This document shows positions 34,608-42,183 of a stretch of 42,183 bases of DNA, piece after piece. This DNA comes from Flavobacteriia bacterium. Lineage in GTDB: Bacteria > Bacteroidota > Bacteroidia > Flavobacteriales > Flavobacteriaceae. Numbering within the stretch: the first letter of the stretch is position 1; each line of letters starts with the position of its first letter. The position numbers and the translations under genes were made by a program. Below the pieces are notes generated by a model. The model did no database searches and was not told the origin of the DNA. It saw only the letters and a list, made by a program, of their open reading frames with translations. Where the stretch lies: NCBI GenBank assembly GCA_011391075.1, contig JAABRF010000012.1, forward strand, positions 1-42,183, written 5' to 3'.

Positions 34608-35240
34608 TCATTTAAATTTATTTTCCAATGCAAATTGCAACAATGAATTGGAACCCACTATTTCCAGTTTACGCATCATATTTTTGCGATGTGTGTCGAT
34701 GGTTGATTTTGATACAAAAAGAAGACTCGCTATTTCAATAGTTGTTTTGCCTTGTGCAATGTAATGGAGAATTTCCTTTTCCCGCATAGATAAAATCCCT
34801 TTTTCAGTTACCATATTTTGAGTATCCGACAAGTCGTGCAATAAATTTAAGGAAAGATTGGGGTCTAAAAATTGATTCCCCGACATTGCTTGCTCAACAG
34901 CAAATACTAAAGTTTTCAAGCCTGAATTTTTAAGCACATAAGCATCAGCTCCGGCTTTTAGCGCTTGTTGGATGGTTGTATATTGGTCAAACATGCTGAG
35001 TACGACCACTTTTATTTGGGGATATTGCTCTTTAATTTTAAATGTCGCTTCAATGCCGTCCATCTTGGGCATTCTCACATCAGTAATTACAACATCGGGT
35101 TGATGTTTATCAACGCTTTGTAACAATGCTTCTCCATTGGAAACAATTTCCAATATTTGGAGATTTGGATGATGTTCTAAAAAGGCCATGATCCCATCGG
35201 AGAGAATTTGATGATCTTCAGCTAAGACAATATGAATCAT
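34608..35240 (-). CDS. LuxR-family (NarL-type) response regulator
   Basis: This 210-residue regulator has a receiver domain (1-120) with the phospho-acceptor Asp54 in VVITDVRMPKMDG, and Lys104 in AYVLKNSG. The C-terminal LuxR-type helix-turn-helix spans about 150-205 (LSMREKEILHYIAQGKTTIEIASLLFVSKSTIDTHRKNMMRKL, split in two helices). It is translated 4 bp overlapping (ATGA) with the histidine kinase gene, so the two form a two-component pair. Its target genes cannot be read from the window. It is convergent with the CXXX operon. Confidence 0.94.
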   Translation of the reverse strand: MIHIVLAEDHQILSDGIMAFLEHHPNLQILEIVSNGEALLQSVDKHQPDVVITDVRMPKMDGIEATFKIKEQYPQIKVVVLSMFDQYTTIQQALKAGADAYVLKNSGLKTLVFAVEQAMSGNQFLDPNLSLNLLHDLSDTQNMVTEKGILSMREKEILHYIAQGKTTIEIASLLFVSKSTIDTHRKNMMRKLEIVGSNSLLQFALENKFK

Positions 35241-37330
35241 ATCGGTATATCAATATTAATGGTAGTTCCTTTTCCTTTAAAACTATCGACTAAAAATGTG
35301 CCACCAAGGTGTTCAATTTTTCTTTTGAGATTGTAAAGGCCCATGCCTTTTTCAAGAATTTTATCAGAATAATCAAAACCTGAACCATTGTCTTCAACCA
35401 AAATGTTAAATTCGTGGTCAAAATTGGTTATTTGCGCATTGATTTGAGTAGCTTTAGCATGTTTGATAGCATTGGAAATCAGCTCTTGAAGCGTATTGTA
35501 AATTAACACCTTGGATTCATCTTTCATATCTTTATCAAATCCAAATAATTCAATTTTAACCAAAGTTTGGTCATTGGAATTGATGTTGTTCAATAATTTT
35601 TCCAAAGCCAATTCCAATCCCTTTTGAGCTACCAAAGTATTGGATTTGAGATGTGATAAATTTCTTATTTTTTGATATGATTGATCTACGATTGATTCCA
35701 ATTTATATAGAATTTCCTTCGTATTAGGAGTAGTAGGTTGGTTTAAAAGATTCTCGATATGCATTTTTAAAGTAGCCATATCGCTGCCAATGTTGTCGTG
35801 TAGTTCTTCGGAAATAGATTGACGTTCTTGTTCTTGACCTGAAACACAAGCGTTAATGACTTGCATTTCCTGATTTTTAATTAAGGTCAGTACTTTTTGT
35901 TCTTCAATGGCTTGTTTTTGTTGGGCTAAAACTTTTTTTCTGTTGGAGTTTTTAAGAAACAAATATGCAATGTAAATTGACGACAAAAATGCTCCCAATG
36001 CACTGAATAATAAAATCTTATTCAGTTGGTTGTCTTTACTCAATTCACTTATCTTATTTTGATTTTCAAAATTGTCAATTTGCCTTTTACGGGTTTCAAT
36101 ACTATTTGAATTCTCAAAATTATAAATACTGTCTTTGGACGCTACCATTTTTTCAAAGTAATACAAAGCTGAATCAGATTTTTTCAAACCTTTGTAGGAT
36201 TGATACAGGTTTTCATAAACATTGAAAAGTTCGTTGTGTTGTTGATTAGATGACAATAAACGCAACGCTTTTAATCCGAATTGAATCGATTTTTGAAAAT
36301 CACCTTTGTCTTGATACAGTGCAGAATAGTTTTGATAAATGGTTCGTTCCAAATCTATATTCTTTTTGTCTTTGATGGTTTGATAGGCTGAGTCGTAGTA
36401 TTTTTCAGCCAAACTATAGTCTTTTTGAAAAGAAAATGTAGTACCTATATTCATATAAGCCAATGCTATAGACTTTAGATTATGAGTGAGTTTTTGGTTG
36501 GTTAAAACCAATTTATGATAATGAAAAGCGCTATCATATTGTTTTAAAGATCTGAAGGAAACAGCGATATTGTTGTAAAACTCACTGATTCTTTTTTTGT
36601 TTTGTTCTTTTAAAGCATAGTTAATTCCTTTTTTATTAAAGGCTATTGATTTTTGAATGTCTTTGGTTTTTCCATAATCAATTCCCAGTTGCAAATAGGC
36701 ATAAGCAATGTCATCATTGTTTTGCAAACGACTGACAATTTCGAGATTTTGTTGAAAATAATGCAAGGAATTTTTATAATTACCATTGGCACGCTCTAAT
36801 TTACCCAAATCAATCAAAACCTGACTTTCCAAGGTTGGGTTTTTAATTTTTTGAGCAACTTTCAAAATGGAATCCAATAAAAACTGAGCTGTTTCCTTGT
36901 CATTTTGTTTCAATAAAATACCGGCAATACGATGTTTTATTTTCAAGATTTCAAGCGTTAAATGATGCTTTTGAGCCAGCAATAAAGTGTTTTGATAGGT
37001 TTGAAGCGACCATTCCATATCTCCATTGATGGATTGAAAAGTACCCAATTGAATGGCATACGAAACTTGTTTGGATGTGTTTTTTTGACTTTTTGCCCAA
37101 GCAATGGCTTCATTGGAAAAAAACATTCCCGGATCAGGTTTGTTTTCCTTATTCAAGAATTCTAAAATTTCTTCATATTTTAAACCTTTTTGATGCTCAT
37201 TTTTGATATTGGATAAAACCGATGACAAGGAGTCTTTGAGTTCATCTTGTTTGGGTTTTTGAGCATAGACCATTTCCCATTGAAAAAAAAATGTAGCTAA
37301 AAGTAAGAAAATGAAGTTTTTAGTAATCAT
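35237..37330 (-). CDS. TPR sensor histidine kinase, HisKA_3 type
   Basis: The protein has 697 residues from the ATG at 37330 (MITKNFIFLLL...); a TTG 7 codons upstream is less likely. A signal peptide ends at ..VYAQ. A periplasmic tetratricopeptide repeat region follows (about 60-400, many A..Y..LG...AE.YY motifs), then one membrane helix (about 435-455), a coiled coil and a HisKA_3 domain with His511 in SEELHDNIGSD. The HATPase_c domain has N-box NAIKHAK and G-box GSGFD and GMGLYNLKRK. The TPR sensor probably detects a protein or peptide signal. A -7 element (37349-37356) lies 19-26 bp upstream of the ATG. Confidence 0.92.
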   Translation of the reverse strand: MITKNFIFLLLATFFFQWEMVYAQKPKQDELKDSLSSVLSNIKNEHQKGLKYEEILEFLNKENKPDPGMFFSNEAIAWAKSQKNTSKQVSYAIQLGTFQSINGDMEWSLQTYQNTLLLAQKHHLTLEILKIKHRIAGILLKQNDKETAQFLLDSILKVAQKIKNPTLESQVLIDLGKLERANGNYKNSLHYFQQNLEIVSRLQNNDDIAYAYLQLGIDYGKTKDIQKSIAFNKKGINYALKEQNKKRISEFYNNIAVSFRSLKQYDSAFHYHKLVLTNQKLTHNLKSIALAYMNIGTTFSFQKDYSLAEKYYDSAYQTIKDKKNIDLERTIYQNYSALYQDKGDFQKSIQFGLKALRLLSSNQQHNELFNVYENLYQSYKGLKKSDSALYYFEKMVASKDSIYNFENSNSIETRKRQIDNFENQNKISELSKDNQLNKILLFSALGAFLSSIYIAYLFLKNSNRKKVLAQQKQAIEEQKVLTLIKNQEMQVINACVSGQEQERQSISEELHDNIGSDMATLKMHIENLLNQPTTPNTKEILYKLESIVDQSYQKIRNLSHLKSNTLVAQKGLELALEKLLNNINSNDQTLVKIELFGFDKDMKDESKVLIYNTLQELISNAIKHAKATQINAQITNFDHEFNILVEDNGSGFDYSDKILEKGMGLYNLKRKIEHLGGTFLVDSFKGKGTTINIDIPI

Positions 37331-37348
37331 GGAATAAGATTGATGGGT

Positions 37349-37356
37349 CAAAGTTA
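37349..37356 (-). promoter_or_regulatory. Candidate -7 element of the two-component operon
   Basis: The minus strand reads TAACTTTG, a TAnnTTTG match giving a leader of about 12 nt to the ATG at 37330. No matching -33 TTG is visible. Its position supports the ATG over the upstream TTG. Confidence 0.3.
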
Positions 37357-37466
37357 GACATTGTTATGGATAATGAGTTTTGTTTTATGAGGTTTTACTG
37401 AAATAGTAAATGTGTGCTTCAATTTTATAAAACAGATATCCTATACAAACTGACCATTGCACCTTA

Positions 37467-38303
37467 CTAGTTGATGAAAATAGTATTGGCATACATACTA
37501 ATGATGCAATAATTTTCACAATTTGTATTTTCCAATAAAAAACAATTGGGATATTCAGGGTGAACCCAAGTTTCAATTATTTGAGGCTCATTGGAGTCAA
37601 AAGTGTATCGATCTGCGACTTTTTGTTGCATTTTAACAAAGCCTTTTTGTTTCAATTCAGTTTCCATTTGTAATACGTCAGACAAGTGGTTTATATATAA
37701 TTCAACGGATAAAAATTCATCATTATTACTATGAACTACTTGAAGGAATTCATCATCTTTTGCATCATAAAAGGTGTAAATTCTTACTAATTCATCTTCA
37801 CTTCTTACGATTTTGGAACCTTCGTCCAACAAAGTTTCATCGTCCAATGCACTTAAATACGCTATGTCATTTTGATTATTGGCCATTTGCAAAGTATATA
37901 AATCTTCATGATCAAAGTCAAAAAAAGCGGTCATTACTCCATTTTCATCCCAATTCTTGTTTAGTCCGGTAGAATTTCCATAAGAATCATAAAAATTTTC
38001 AAATTGACGTTTCCCATTTTGATAAAAACCCACCGTTTTCCCTTTCCATTTTGAATTACTATCATCAGCTACATCGATACTGATGGCTTCGCCTTCAAAT
38101 TGTAATTCGCCGGTAATGTAATAATCTTTGACCATGCCAATCGGTTTATTGTAAGCATCAAAAGTGACGATTCTATAATATTCTGCTTCGCTTTTGTCGC
38201 ATACACCCCAAAAAAGGTCATAGTAAATTACTTCTTTTTTTTGAGCAAATAATACAATACTTTGGAGTAATAATAAAAGTAAAAATAGGTTTGATTTTTT
38301 CAT
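37467..38303 (-). CDS. Secreted protein with MORN/YwqK-like repeats
   Basis: This 278-residue protein has a signal peptide (..LLQSIVLFAQ). The N-terminal half has degenerate MORN-like units of the type G.....Y..G.L.FEG (MVKDYYITGELQFEGEA; GFYQNGKRQFENFYDS; KNWDENGVMTAFFDF), as in YwqK-family proteins. The C-terminal half (about 150-278) is not recognised. No enzyme motif is seen. It is probably periplasmic or surface-exposed. It is on the same strand as the WG-repeat gene, 70 bp away. Confidence 0.72.
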   Translation of the reverse strand: MKKSNLFLLLLLLQSIVLFAQKKEVIYYDLFWGVCDKSEAEYYRIVTFDAYNKPIGMVKDYYITGELQFEGEAISIDVADDSNSKWKGKTVGFYQNGKRQFENFYDSYGNSTGLNKNWDENGVMTAFFDFDHEDLYTLQMANNQNDIAYLSALDDETLLDEGSKIVRSEDELVRIYTFYDAKDDEFLQVVHSNNDEFLSVELYINHLSDVLQMETELKQKGFVKMQQKVADRYTFDSNEPQIIETWVHPEYPNCFLLENTNCENYCIISMYANTIFIN

Positions 38304-38373
38304 TGGTAAAATTTGATATTATTTAACATGTAAAAGATTTTAATTTGAAATGTTTTAAATTAATTTAAAATCA

Positions 38374-39462
38374 TTAATCAACTATTTGTCCTTTTGAATT
38401 GATAATGAATTCTTTCTCCTCTTTTTTTACTTTAAAATTACCATCTCTAATATATGTGGTTTTGATACTTTCATATTGAAATGGGATTATAGTTTTGCCT
38501 GTAACATCTATAACTCCCCATTTATTGTTTAATTCAACAGGGCATAATCCATTCATAAAATAATAATCAGAATTGTCGTATATACTGTTTATTACAATTT
38601 TCAAATCGGTATTTATAAATCCATATTTTCCATCTTCATTTGTAAACCGCCAGAGTACTACGTTTTCATTCTCCATTGGAGGAAATATACTGATAAAAGT
38701 TGTTGTCTTTATAATTTGATTTTTAGAATCTATAAAGTTGAATAAGTCATTATTGCCATAGGGTATTGCCGCATAAATATTTGAATCAAATCTCTTAATC
38801 ATTTTGTAGGGTGGAGAAATGTCTTTCCCGTTTTTATCTATCAGCTCATAACTTCCTTTATATTGTACCACACATACACCAAAATCATCAAAAAAATCCG
38901 CCTCTTTATATTGTAAAGGAATTACTTCCTTTCCTTGTTCATCTATAAAACCAATTCCATTATTGTTTGAAATCCAAGCTCTTTCGTTACTAAAGTTATG
39001 TGCATATGTATATTTAAAAGGGACAATTTCTTTTCCAAATGCATCAATAAAACCCCATAATTCACCTTTTCTTACAGGTGCTAATTTTTGGTCATAAAAA
39101 TATTTTATTTCATCAAACTGAATTTTTGAAAGTTCTTTTCCTTGAAAATTTATCAATCCAATTTTTTTATCAATTGTTACCCAAATTATTGAATGATTTA
39201 ATTCTGGAGTAAAACTGTCATAAATTAATTTGGTTAGTTCATTTCCTTTTTTGTCAATAATTCCGGACTTTTTGTTGATAGTTACAGCAGCTATATTATC
39301 AATAAAATCTGAAACCGCATCATATTTTGCGGCTATTACGATTTTTCCAGTTGCATCTTTGTAACCAAATTTACTATTTACTTCAAATGCTGTTAAAGTT
39401 TGTGAATTAGCAACTAATGCATAAGAGCAACTTAATAAAATGAGTAAAATTATTTTTTTCAT
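38374..39462 (-). CDS. Secreted WG-repeat protein
   Basis: This 362-residue protein has a signal peptide (..ALVANSQ). It consists of about nine WG beta-repeats, each 35-40 residues, of the type (K)(W/F/Y)G(F/Y/L)ID..GK.(I/V)...YD. Examples are FGYKDATGKIVIAAKYDAV, GIIDKKGNELTKLIYDSF and WGVIDVTGKTIIPFQYESI. Such proteins are common in Bacteroidota envelopes and are thought to form beta-rich binding structures. No catalytic motif is seen and the partner is unknown. Confidence 0.85.
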   Translation of the reverse strand: MKKIILLILLSCSYALVANSQTLTAFEVNSKFGYKDATGKIVIAAKYDAVSDFIDNIAAVTINKKSGIIDKKGNELTKLIYDSFTPELNHSIIWVTIDKKIGLINFQGKELSKIQFDEIKYFYDQKLAPVRKGELWGFIDAFGKEIVPFKYTYAHNFSNERAWISNNNGIGFIDEQGKEVIPLQYKEADFFDDFGVCVVQYKGSYELIDKNGKDISPPYKMIKRFDSNIYAAIPYGNNDLFNFIDSKNQIIKTTTFISIFPPMENENVVLWRFTNEDGKYGFINTDLKIVINSIYDNSDYYFMNGLCPVELNNKWGVIDVTGKTIIPFQYESIKTTYIRDGNFKVKKEEKEFIINSKGQIVD

Positions 39463-39569
39463 AATTTTAATTTTAGATTGTTTGAATTTTTTTAAATATA
39501 GAATTAAATATAGAAATTGAAAGAAATTGGAAGTTGATGCTATTTTTTATTGATTGGTCAACAATTAAA

Positions 39570-40010
39570 TTATTTACATTTTAATTTAACAATGATTTTC
39601 ATCAAACCTTCTCTGTTTTTGGCTTCGTGGTAAAATTTGGGTAATTTTTCCAAAAGTGTAAAATGAGTTCGGTCTTTGTGTTCCCGAATAGTGGCTGAAA
39701 TATAACGTTCTAAATACGCCATATGTTTATCATTGTACACCCAAAAAACCTCATTCTTAAACGGTATTTGTAACCAAAGTTCTGCTTGAAAATATTGATT
39801 TGCAGGCATCTCTATGGTGGCATTTTTGTCTATGGCAGCTGCTGTTTCTTTATTGAGACCACAATGTGTGCAAAACATACGAGCCGTTTTAGTTTCATCA
39901 TTTACCGTTGCCATTGCTTTTTTGGAGCAAGACGGACATACTATCCAAACTTCCTGGTAGAAATTGGAAAGGAGTAGGTTTTCGTCTTGGAAGTGGCTTG
40001 GATTTGGCAT
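39570..40010 (-). CDS. Zinc-ribbon protein
   Basis: This 146-residue protein has a single zinc ribbon near the N-terminus: CPSC at 25-28 and CTHC at 47-50. The C-terminal region is mixed alpha/beta (WLQIPFKNEVFWVYNDKHMAYLERYI) and does not match an enzyme I know. It has no signal peptide, so it is probably cytoplasmic, unlike its neighbours. Similar proteins are described as TFIIB-type zinc-ribbon proteins of unknown function. Confidence 0.72.
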   Translation of the reverse strand: MPNPSHFQDENLLLSNFYQEVWIVCPSCSKKAMATVNDETKTARMFCTHCGLNKETAAAIDKNATIEMPANQYFQAELWLQIPFKNEVFWVYNDKHMAYLERYISATIREHKDRTHFTLLEKLPKFYHEAKNREGLMKIIVKLKCK

Positions 40011-40084
40011 ACTTTAGAATGTTTTTTTATACAATGAGGATATCATTTATAAAGAATAAATTAATATAAACTGTATTTGAGTTT

Positions 40085-41179
40085 TTATCCTCCTATTATA
40101 AAGTTAAAAGATATATTGGAATTTCCAGTACCATAGGTAATGTAAATAATCTCAATTTTTAGATTTTTTTTAGGGTCTGAAATTTCAATAGTTTGGTAAT
40201 CTTTATCATCATTGATATAATACTCATAATACTCTTTTGAAATATTCTTTTTTATATCTGTAAAAAAATTTGAAAAATAGAGATTACAATCAGATTTACC
40301 CTTTTTATCTTCAATTACCATTATTTCGAATCTAGTAATAATACTGTTAGTAAAAGTAATATTATTAATACCCATTTTATCATTTTGCCTCCAATACATT
40401 ACAGTGTTTTCAGCAAATCTAGTACTTCTAATAGGTTTAATAATATTTTCTGCATCTGGATTGTAATTTATAAATTCTTTTTCAGTTAAACCATGTTTAA
40501 ATTTAAATACTTGACAAATACTATCAATATATATTGATGCCGATTTATATTTCAAATTGTCCTCTCTCTCTTTAGCTTTTCGTTCATCCAAAGAATTACT
40601 TGTTTTAAAATCCCCACTTAACATATTTATAAAAAGACTTGTTGTTTCGCTACTAAGTACTTCTATATTTTTTGTAATTACTTTTTGATTATAAGTAAAG
40701 GTTATAGAATAGTTGCCTTCTGGTATTTCATCAGCTTGCCATTTGTCTTTGGTTTTCTCACTTTTATTAATTCCCTCTATATCTGGAATTGTAATTTTAA
40801 TTTCTATAGGAACAGATTGAATGACTAGTTTTCCGGTTTTAATTATTGCTTTTTTACCCGTTTCTTCAGTATTTCCTTCCTCTGATACATATACTTTGTG
40901 TTTAGCAAAAGGTTTTACAATATACGCCAATACTTCATCAGGCTTAACGGTAATAGTTTCTTCAAAAGGAGTAAAACCTTCTTTTACTATTTTGATTAGG
41001 TTTTTACCAGGAGTTACATTTTCTATAATCAACCCGCCTAGATCAGCTGTAGTTTTTCCAATGAATTTACTGTTTAAATAGACCGAAAGATCGGGTTCAC
41101 CTTTTACCTCAATATAAGATTGTCCCAAAAGTATTGTACTGTTAAGCATTAATAACGCAAAGAAAAATATGTTTTTCAT
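40085..41179 (-). CDS. Secreted PEGA-domain protein
   Basis: This 364-residue protein has a signal peptide (..ILLGQS) and a PEGA domain at about 20-90 (GEPDLSVYLNSKFIGKTTADLGG, TPGKNLIKIVKEGFTPFEETITV). A second, more divergent PEGA-like repeat spans about 115-190 (KLVIQSVPIEIKITIPDIEG, DEIPEGNYSITFTYN). The C-terminal 170 residues are not recognised. PEGA domains are beta-sandwich modules of surface and S-layer-type proteins and possibly bind other proteins. The gene starts 11 bp after the stop of the gene at 41191-41781, so the two are probably in one operon. Confidence 0.8.
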   Translation of the reverse strand: MKNIFFFALLMLNSTILLGQSYIEVKGEPDLSVYLNSKFIGKTTADLGGLIIENVTPGKNLIKIVKEGFTPFEETITVKPDEVLAYIVKPFAKHKVYVSEEGNTEETGKKAIIKTGKLVIQSVPIEIKITIPDIEGINKSEKTKDKWQADEIPEGNYSITFTYNQKVITKNIEVLSSETTSLFINMLSGDFKTSNSLDERKAKEREDNLKYKSASIYIDSICQVFKFKHGLTEKEFINYNPDAENIIKPIRSTRFAENTVMYWRQNDKMGINNITFTNSIITRFEIMVIEDKKGKSDCNLYFSNFFTDIKKNISKEYYEYYINDDKDYQTIEISDPKKNLKIEIIYITYGTGNSNISFNFIIGG

Positions 41180-41190
41180 AAAGGTTTATT

Positions 41191-41781
41191 TTATTTAAAA
41201 AAAGTTGTTCTAATTTTTTCAGTAATATTAGATTCATTTTTAAAATGCCAATCTACAAATTCAATTCGTACTACTTTCGCTTCTCCTGATATAACAGCAT
41301 CATGTGGAATAGCAGTAGTATTTGGATTACTTATACTTGTAGAACAATTTAAAAAACTGCCGTTTTGAGAACTCAACTGTATAGAACCCGTTTTGTATTC
41401 CAAGCCCTGATAACTCCATATAGCAACAATATTTACTGAACTCAATATTAAATTATCACAGAGATTGTCCAATTGAGTGCAACTGTAATATTTGCCTTTT
41501 TCTCTGGAAGGACTAAAATAATATCCTTTTGAAGTATTGGGTTTTATTGCGTGAATTTGTATTAAATAAGATGTTTTATACATCATTTGCAAACCAATTG
41601 TAACATCGAAATCTACATTAAAAGCATATTGATATCCAGAGTTTAAATTTTCAGGGTTTGCATTTATTGTTTGACTTATCTCATTTGTTGCTTCTGATTC
41701 TCCTTTAGAATTTTTAATTTTTTGGGCGTTTGCCGTGTAAATGGTTGCCATTAACAAGCAGATGGTGAGTAGTTTTCTCAT
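41191..41781 (-). CDS. Secreted protein of unknown function
   Basis: This 196-residue protein has a typical signal peptide (MRKLLTICLLMATIYTANAQ). The rest looks beta-rich with two cysteine pairs (YSCTQLDNLCDNL, FLNCSTSI). I do not recognise the family. It sits directly upstream of the PEGA gene and the two may be co-translated. It is probably periplasmic or outer-membrane-exposed. Confidence 0.75.
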   Translation of the reverse strand: MRKLLTICLLMATIYTANAQKIKNSKGESEATNEISQTINANPENLNSGYQYAFNVDFDVTIGLQMMYKTSYLIQIHAIKPNTSKGYYFSPSREKGKYYSCTQLDNLCDNLILSSVNIVAIWSYQGLEYKTGSIQLSSQNGSFLNCSTSISNPNTTAIPHDAVISGEAKVVRIEFVDWHFKNESNITEKIRTTFFK

Positions 41782-41873
41782 TTTTTTTAAATATTCCTTG
41801 ATTAGTAGTTGTATAACTTAGTTAATGAAAGTTGTATTACAAATAATTGATTTTCCATATTTTTTATCATTTT

Positions 41874-42183
41874 TTATTCTACAGTTTCAAATATCATAAT
41901 CTCATCAGTATCAATTTTGGCATTTCCATTATAATCCCATTCCATATATAGTTTTTTTTCAGTTAATTTTGTGATTTTAATTTTATTCAAAAGGACTTGA
42001 ATTGCTTTGAAATTTTCATCGTCTTTTTTGGATTCAACATTGTTCTTTGTATTTTGGTCTAAAACAAATAATCGGCCACAAACTATTTTTAAACTTATTA
42101 AGTTATCGCTATCAAAGAAGAACCCACATTGCGCTTGTCTAAGTTTAACATGCATTAAGCTATTTTTAAATTCTTCTTGCTCG
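41874..42183 (-). CDS. Partial CDS of unknown function, cut by the right edge
   Basis: The reading frame is open through the right end of the window, coding EQEEFKNSL before the internal Met at 42155, so the gene is probably truncated at its 5' end. It ends at 41874 with an acidic tail (YNGNAKIDTDEIMIFETVE). I do not recognise the family. An internal start at 42155 (93 residues) is possible but less likely. Confidence 0.5.
   Translation of the reverse strand, partial: EQEEFKNSLMHVKLRQAQCGFFFDSDNLISLKIVCGRLFVLDQNTKNNVESKKDDENFKAIQVLLNKIKITKLTEKKLYMEWDYNGNAKIDTDEIMIFETVE

Noticed and set aside
37331-37351. TTG start of the histidine kinase seven codons upstream
   Set aside because: The ATG at 37330 begins a good signal peptide, and a -7 promoter box overlaps the TTG.

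Overview
The window reads as a chromosome fragment of a low-GC member of the Bacteroidota, most likely a Flavobacteriia/Flavobacteriaceae-type bacterium. The evidence is the type IX secretion and gliding genes (porU, porV, gldJ), a type A T9SS sorting domain on a cargo protein, flavobacterial gene neighbourhoods (gldJ-murF; M23-MerR-LemA-TPM beside alaS; tgt-LptF/G-EamA), many '..AQ' lipid-free signal peptides, and Bacteroidota-type promoters (TTG about 20 nt upstream of TAnnTTTG). No tRNA, rRNA, CRISPR array, transposase or integrase gene was found.

Layout. 1-382: gene-free, with a long stem-loop and a nested palindromic element. 383-3527: a glutamine synthetase, a Stealth-family sugar-phosphate transferase and cytidine deaminase, all minus strand. 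3636-10766: a T9SS hub, porV and porU on the minus strand and gldJ divergent on the plus strand, followed by murF. 12158-17614: a small membrane TPR protein, two GT4 glycosyltransferases and two AT-rich secreted proteins (nidogen-like T9SS cargo and a LamG protein). 17802-21144: TPM, TPM, LemA, MerR and M23 peptidase, with alaS divergent. 23960-24146: a 17-copy octamer repeat array before a TerC-family gene. 25219-30642: rlmN, GHMP kinase, EamA transporter, LptF/LptG-type permease and tgt, all minus strand.

30869-34544 holds the most interesting locus. It is a five-gene plus-strand operon behind a near-perfect Bacteroidota promoter. It encodes two paralogous Tat-signal proteins whose mature parts are uninterrupted Cys-X-X-X repeats (24 and 23 cysteines), a radical SAM/SPASM maturase, a second protein that keeps a seven-cysteine SPASM-like domain but has no radical SAM cluster motif, and a 97-residue accessory protein. 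It looks like a peptide-modification (RiPP-type) system of the 'CXXX-repeat' class. The substrates appear to be modified in the cytoplasm and then exported folded through Tat, because no dedicated ABC exporter or protease is encoded. The chemistry and role are unknown.

34608-42183: a convergent two-component system (TPR histidine kinase and LuxR-type regulator), then minus-strand genes for envelope or repeat proteins (MORN-like, WG-repeat, zinc-ribbon, PEGA, two unknowns). The last of these runs off the right edge. Several starts are non-ATG: rlmN uses TTG, and the GHMP kinase appears to need AUU or AUC.
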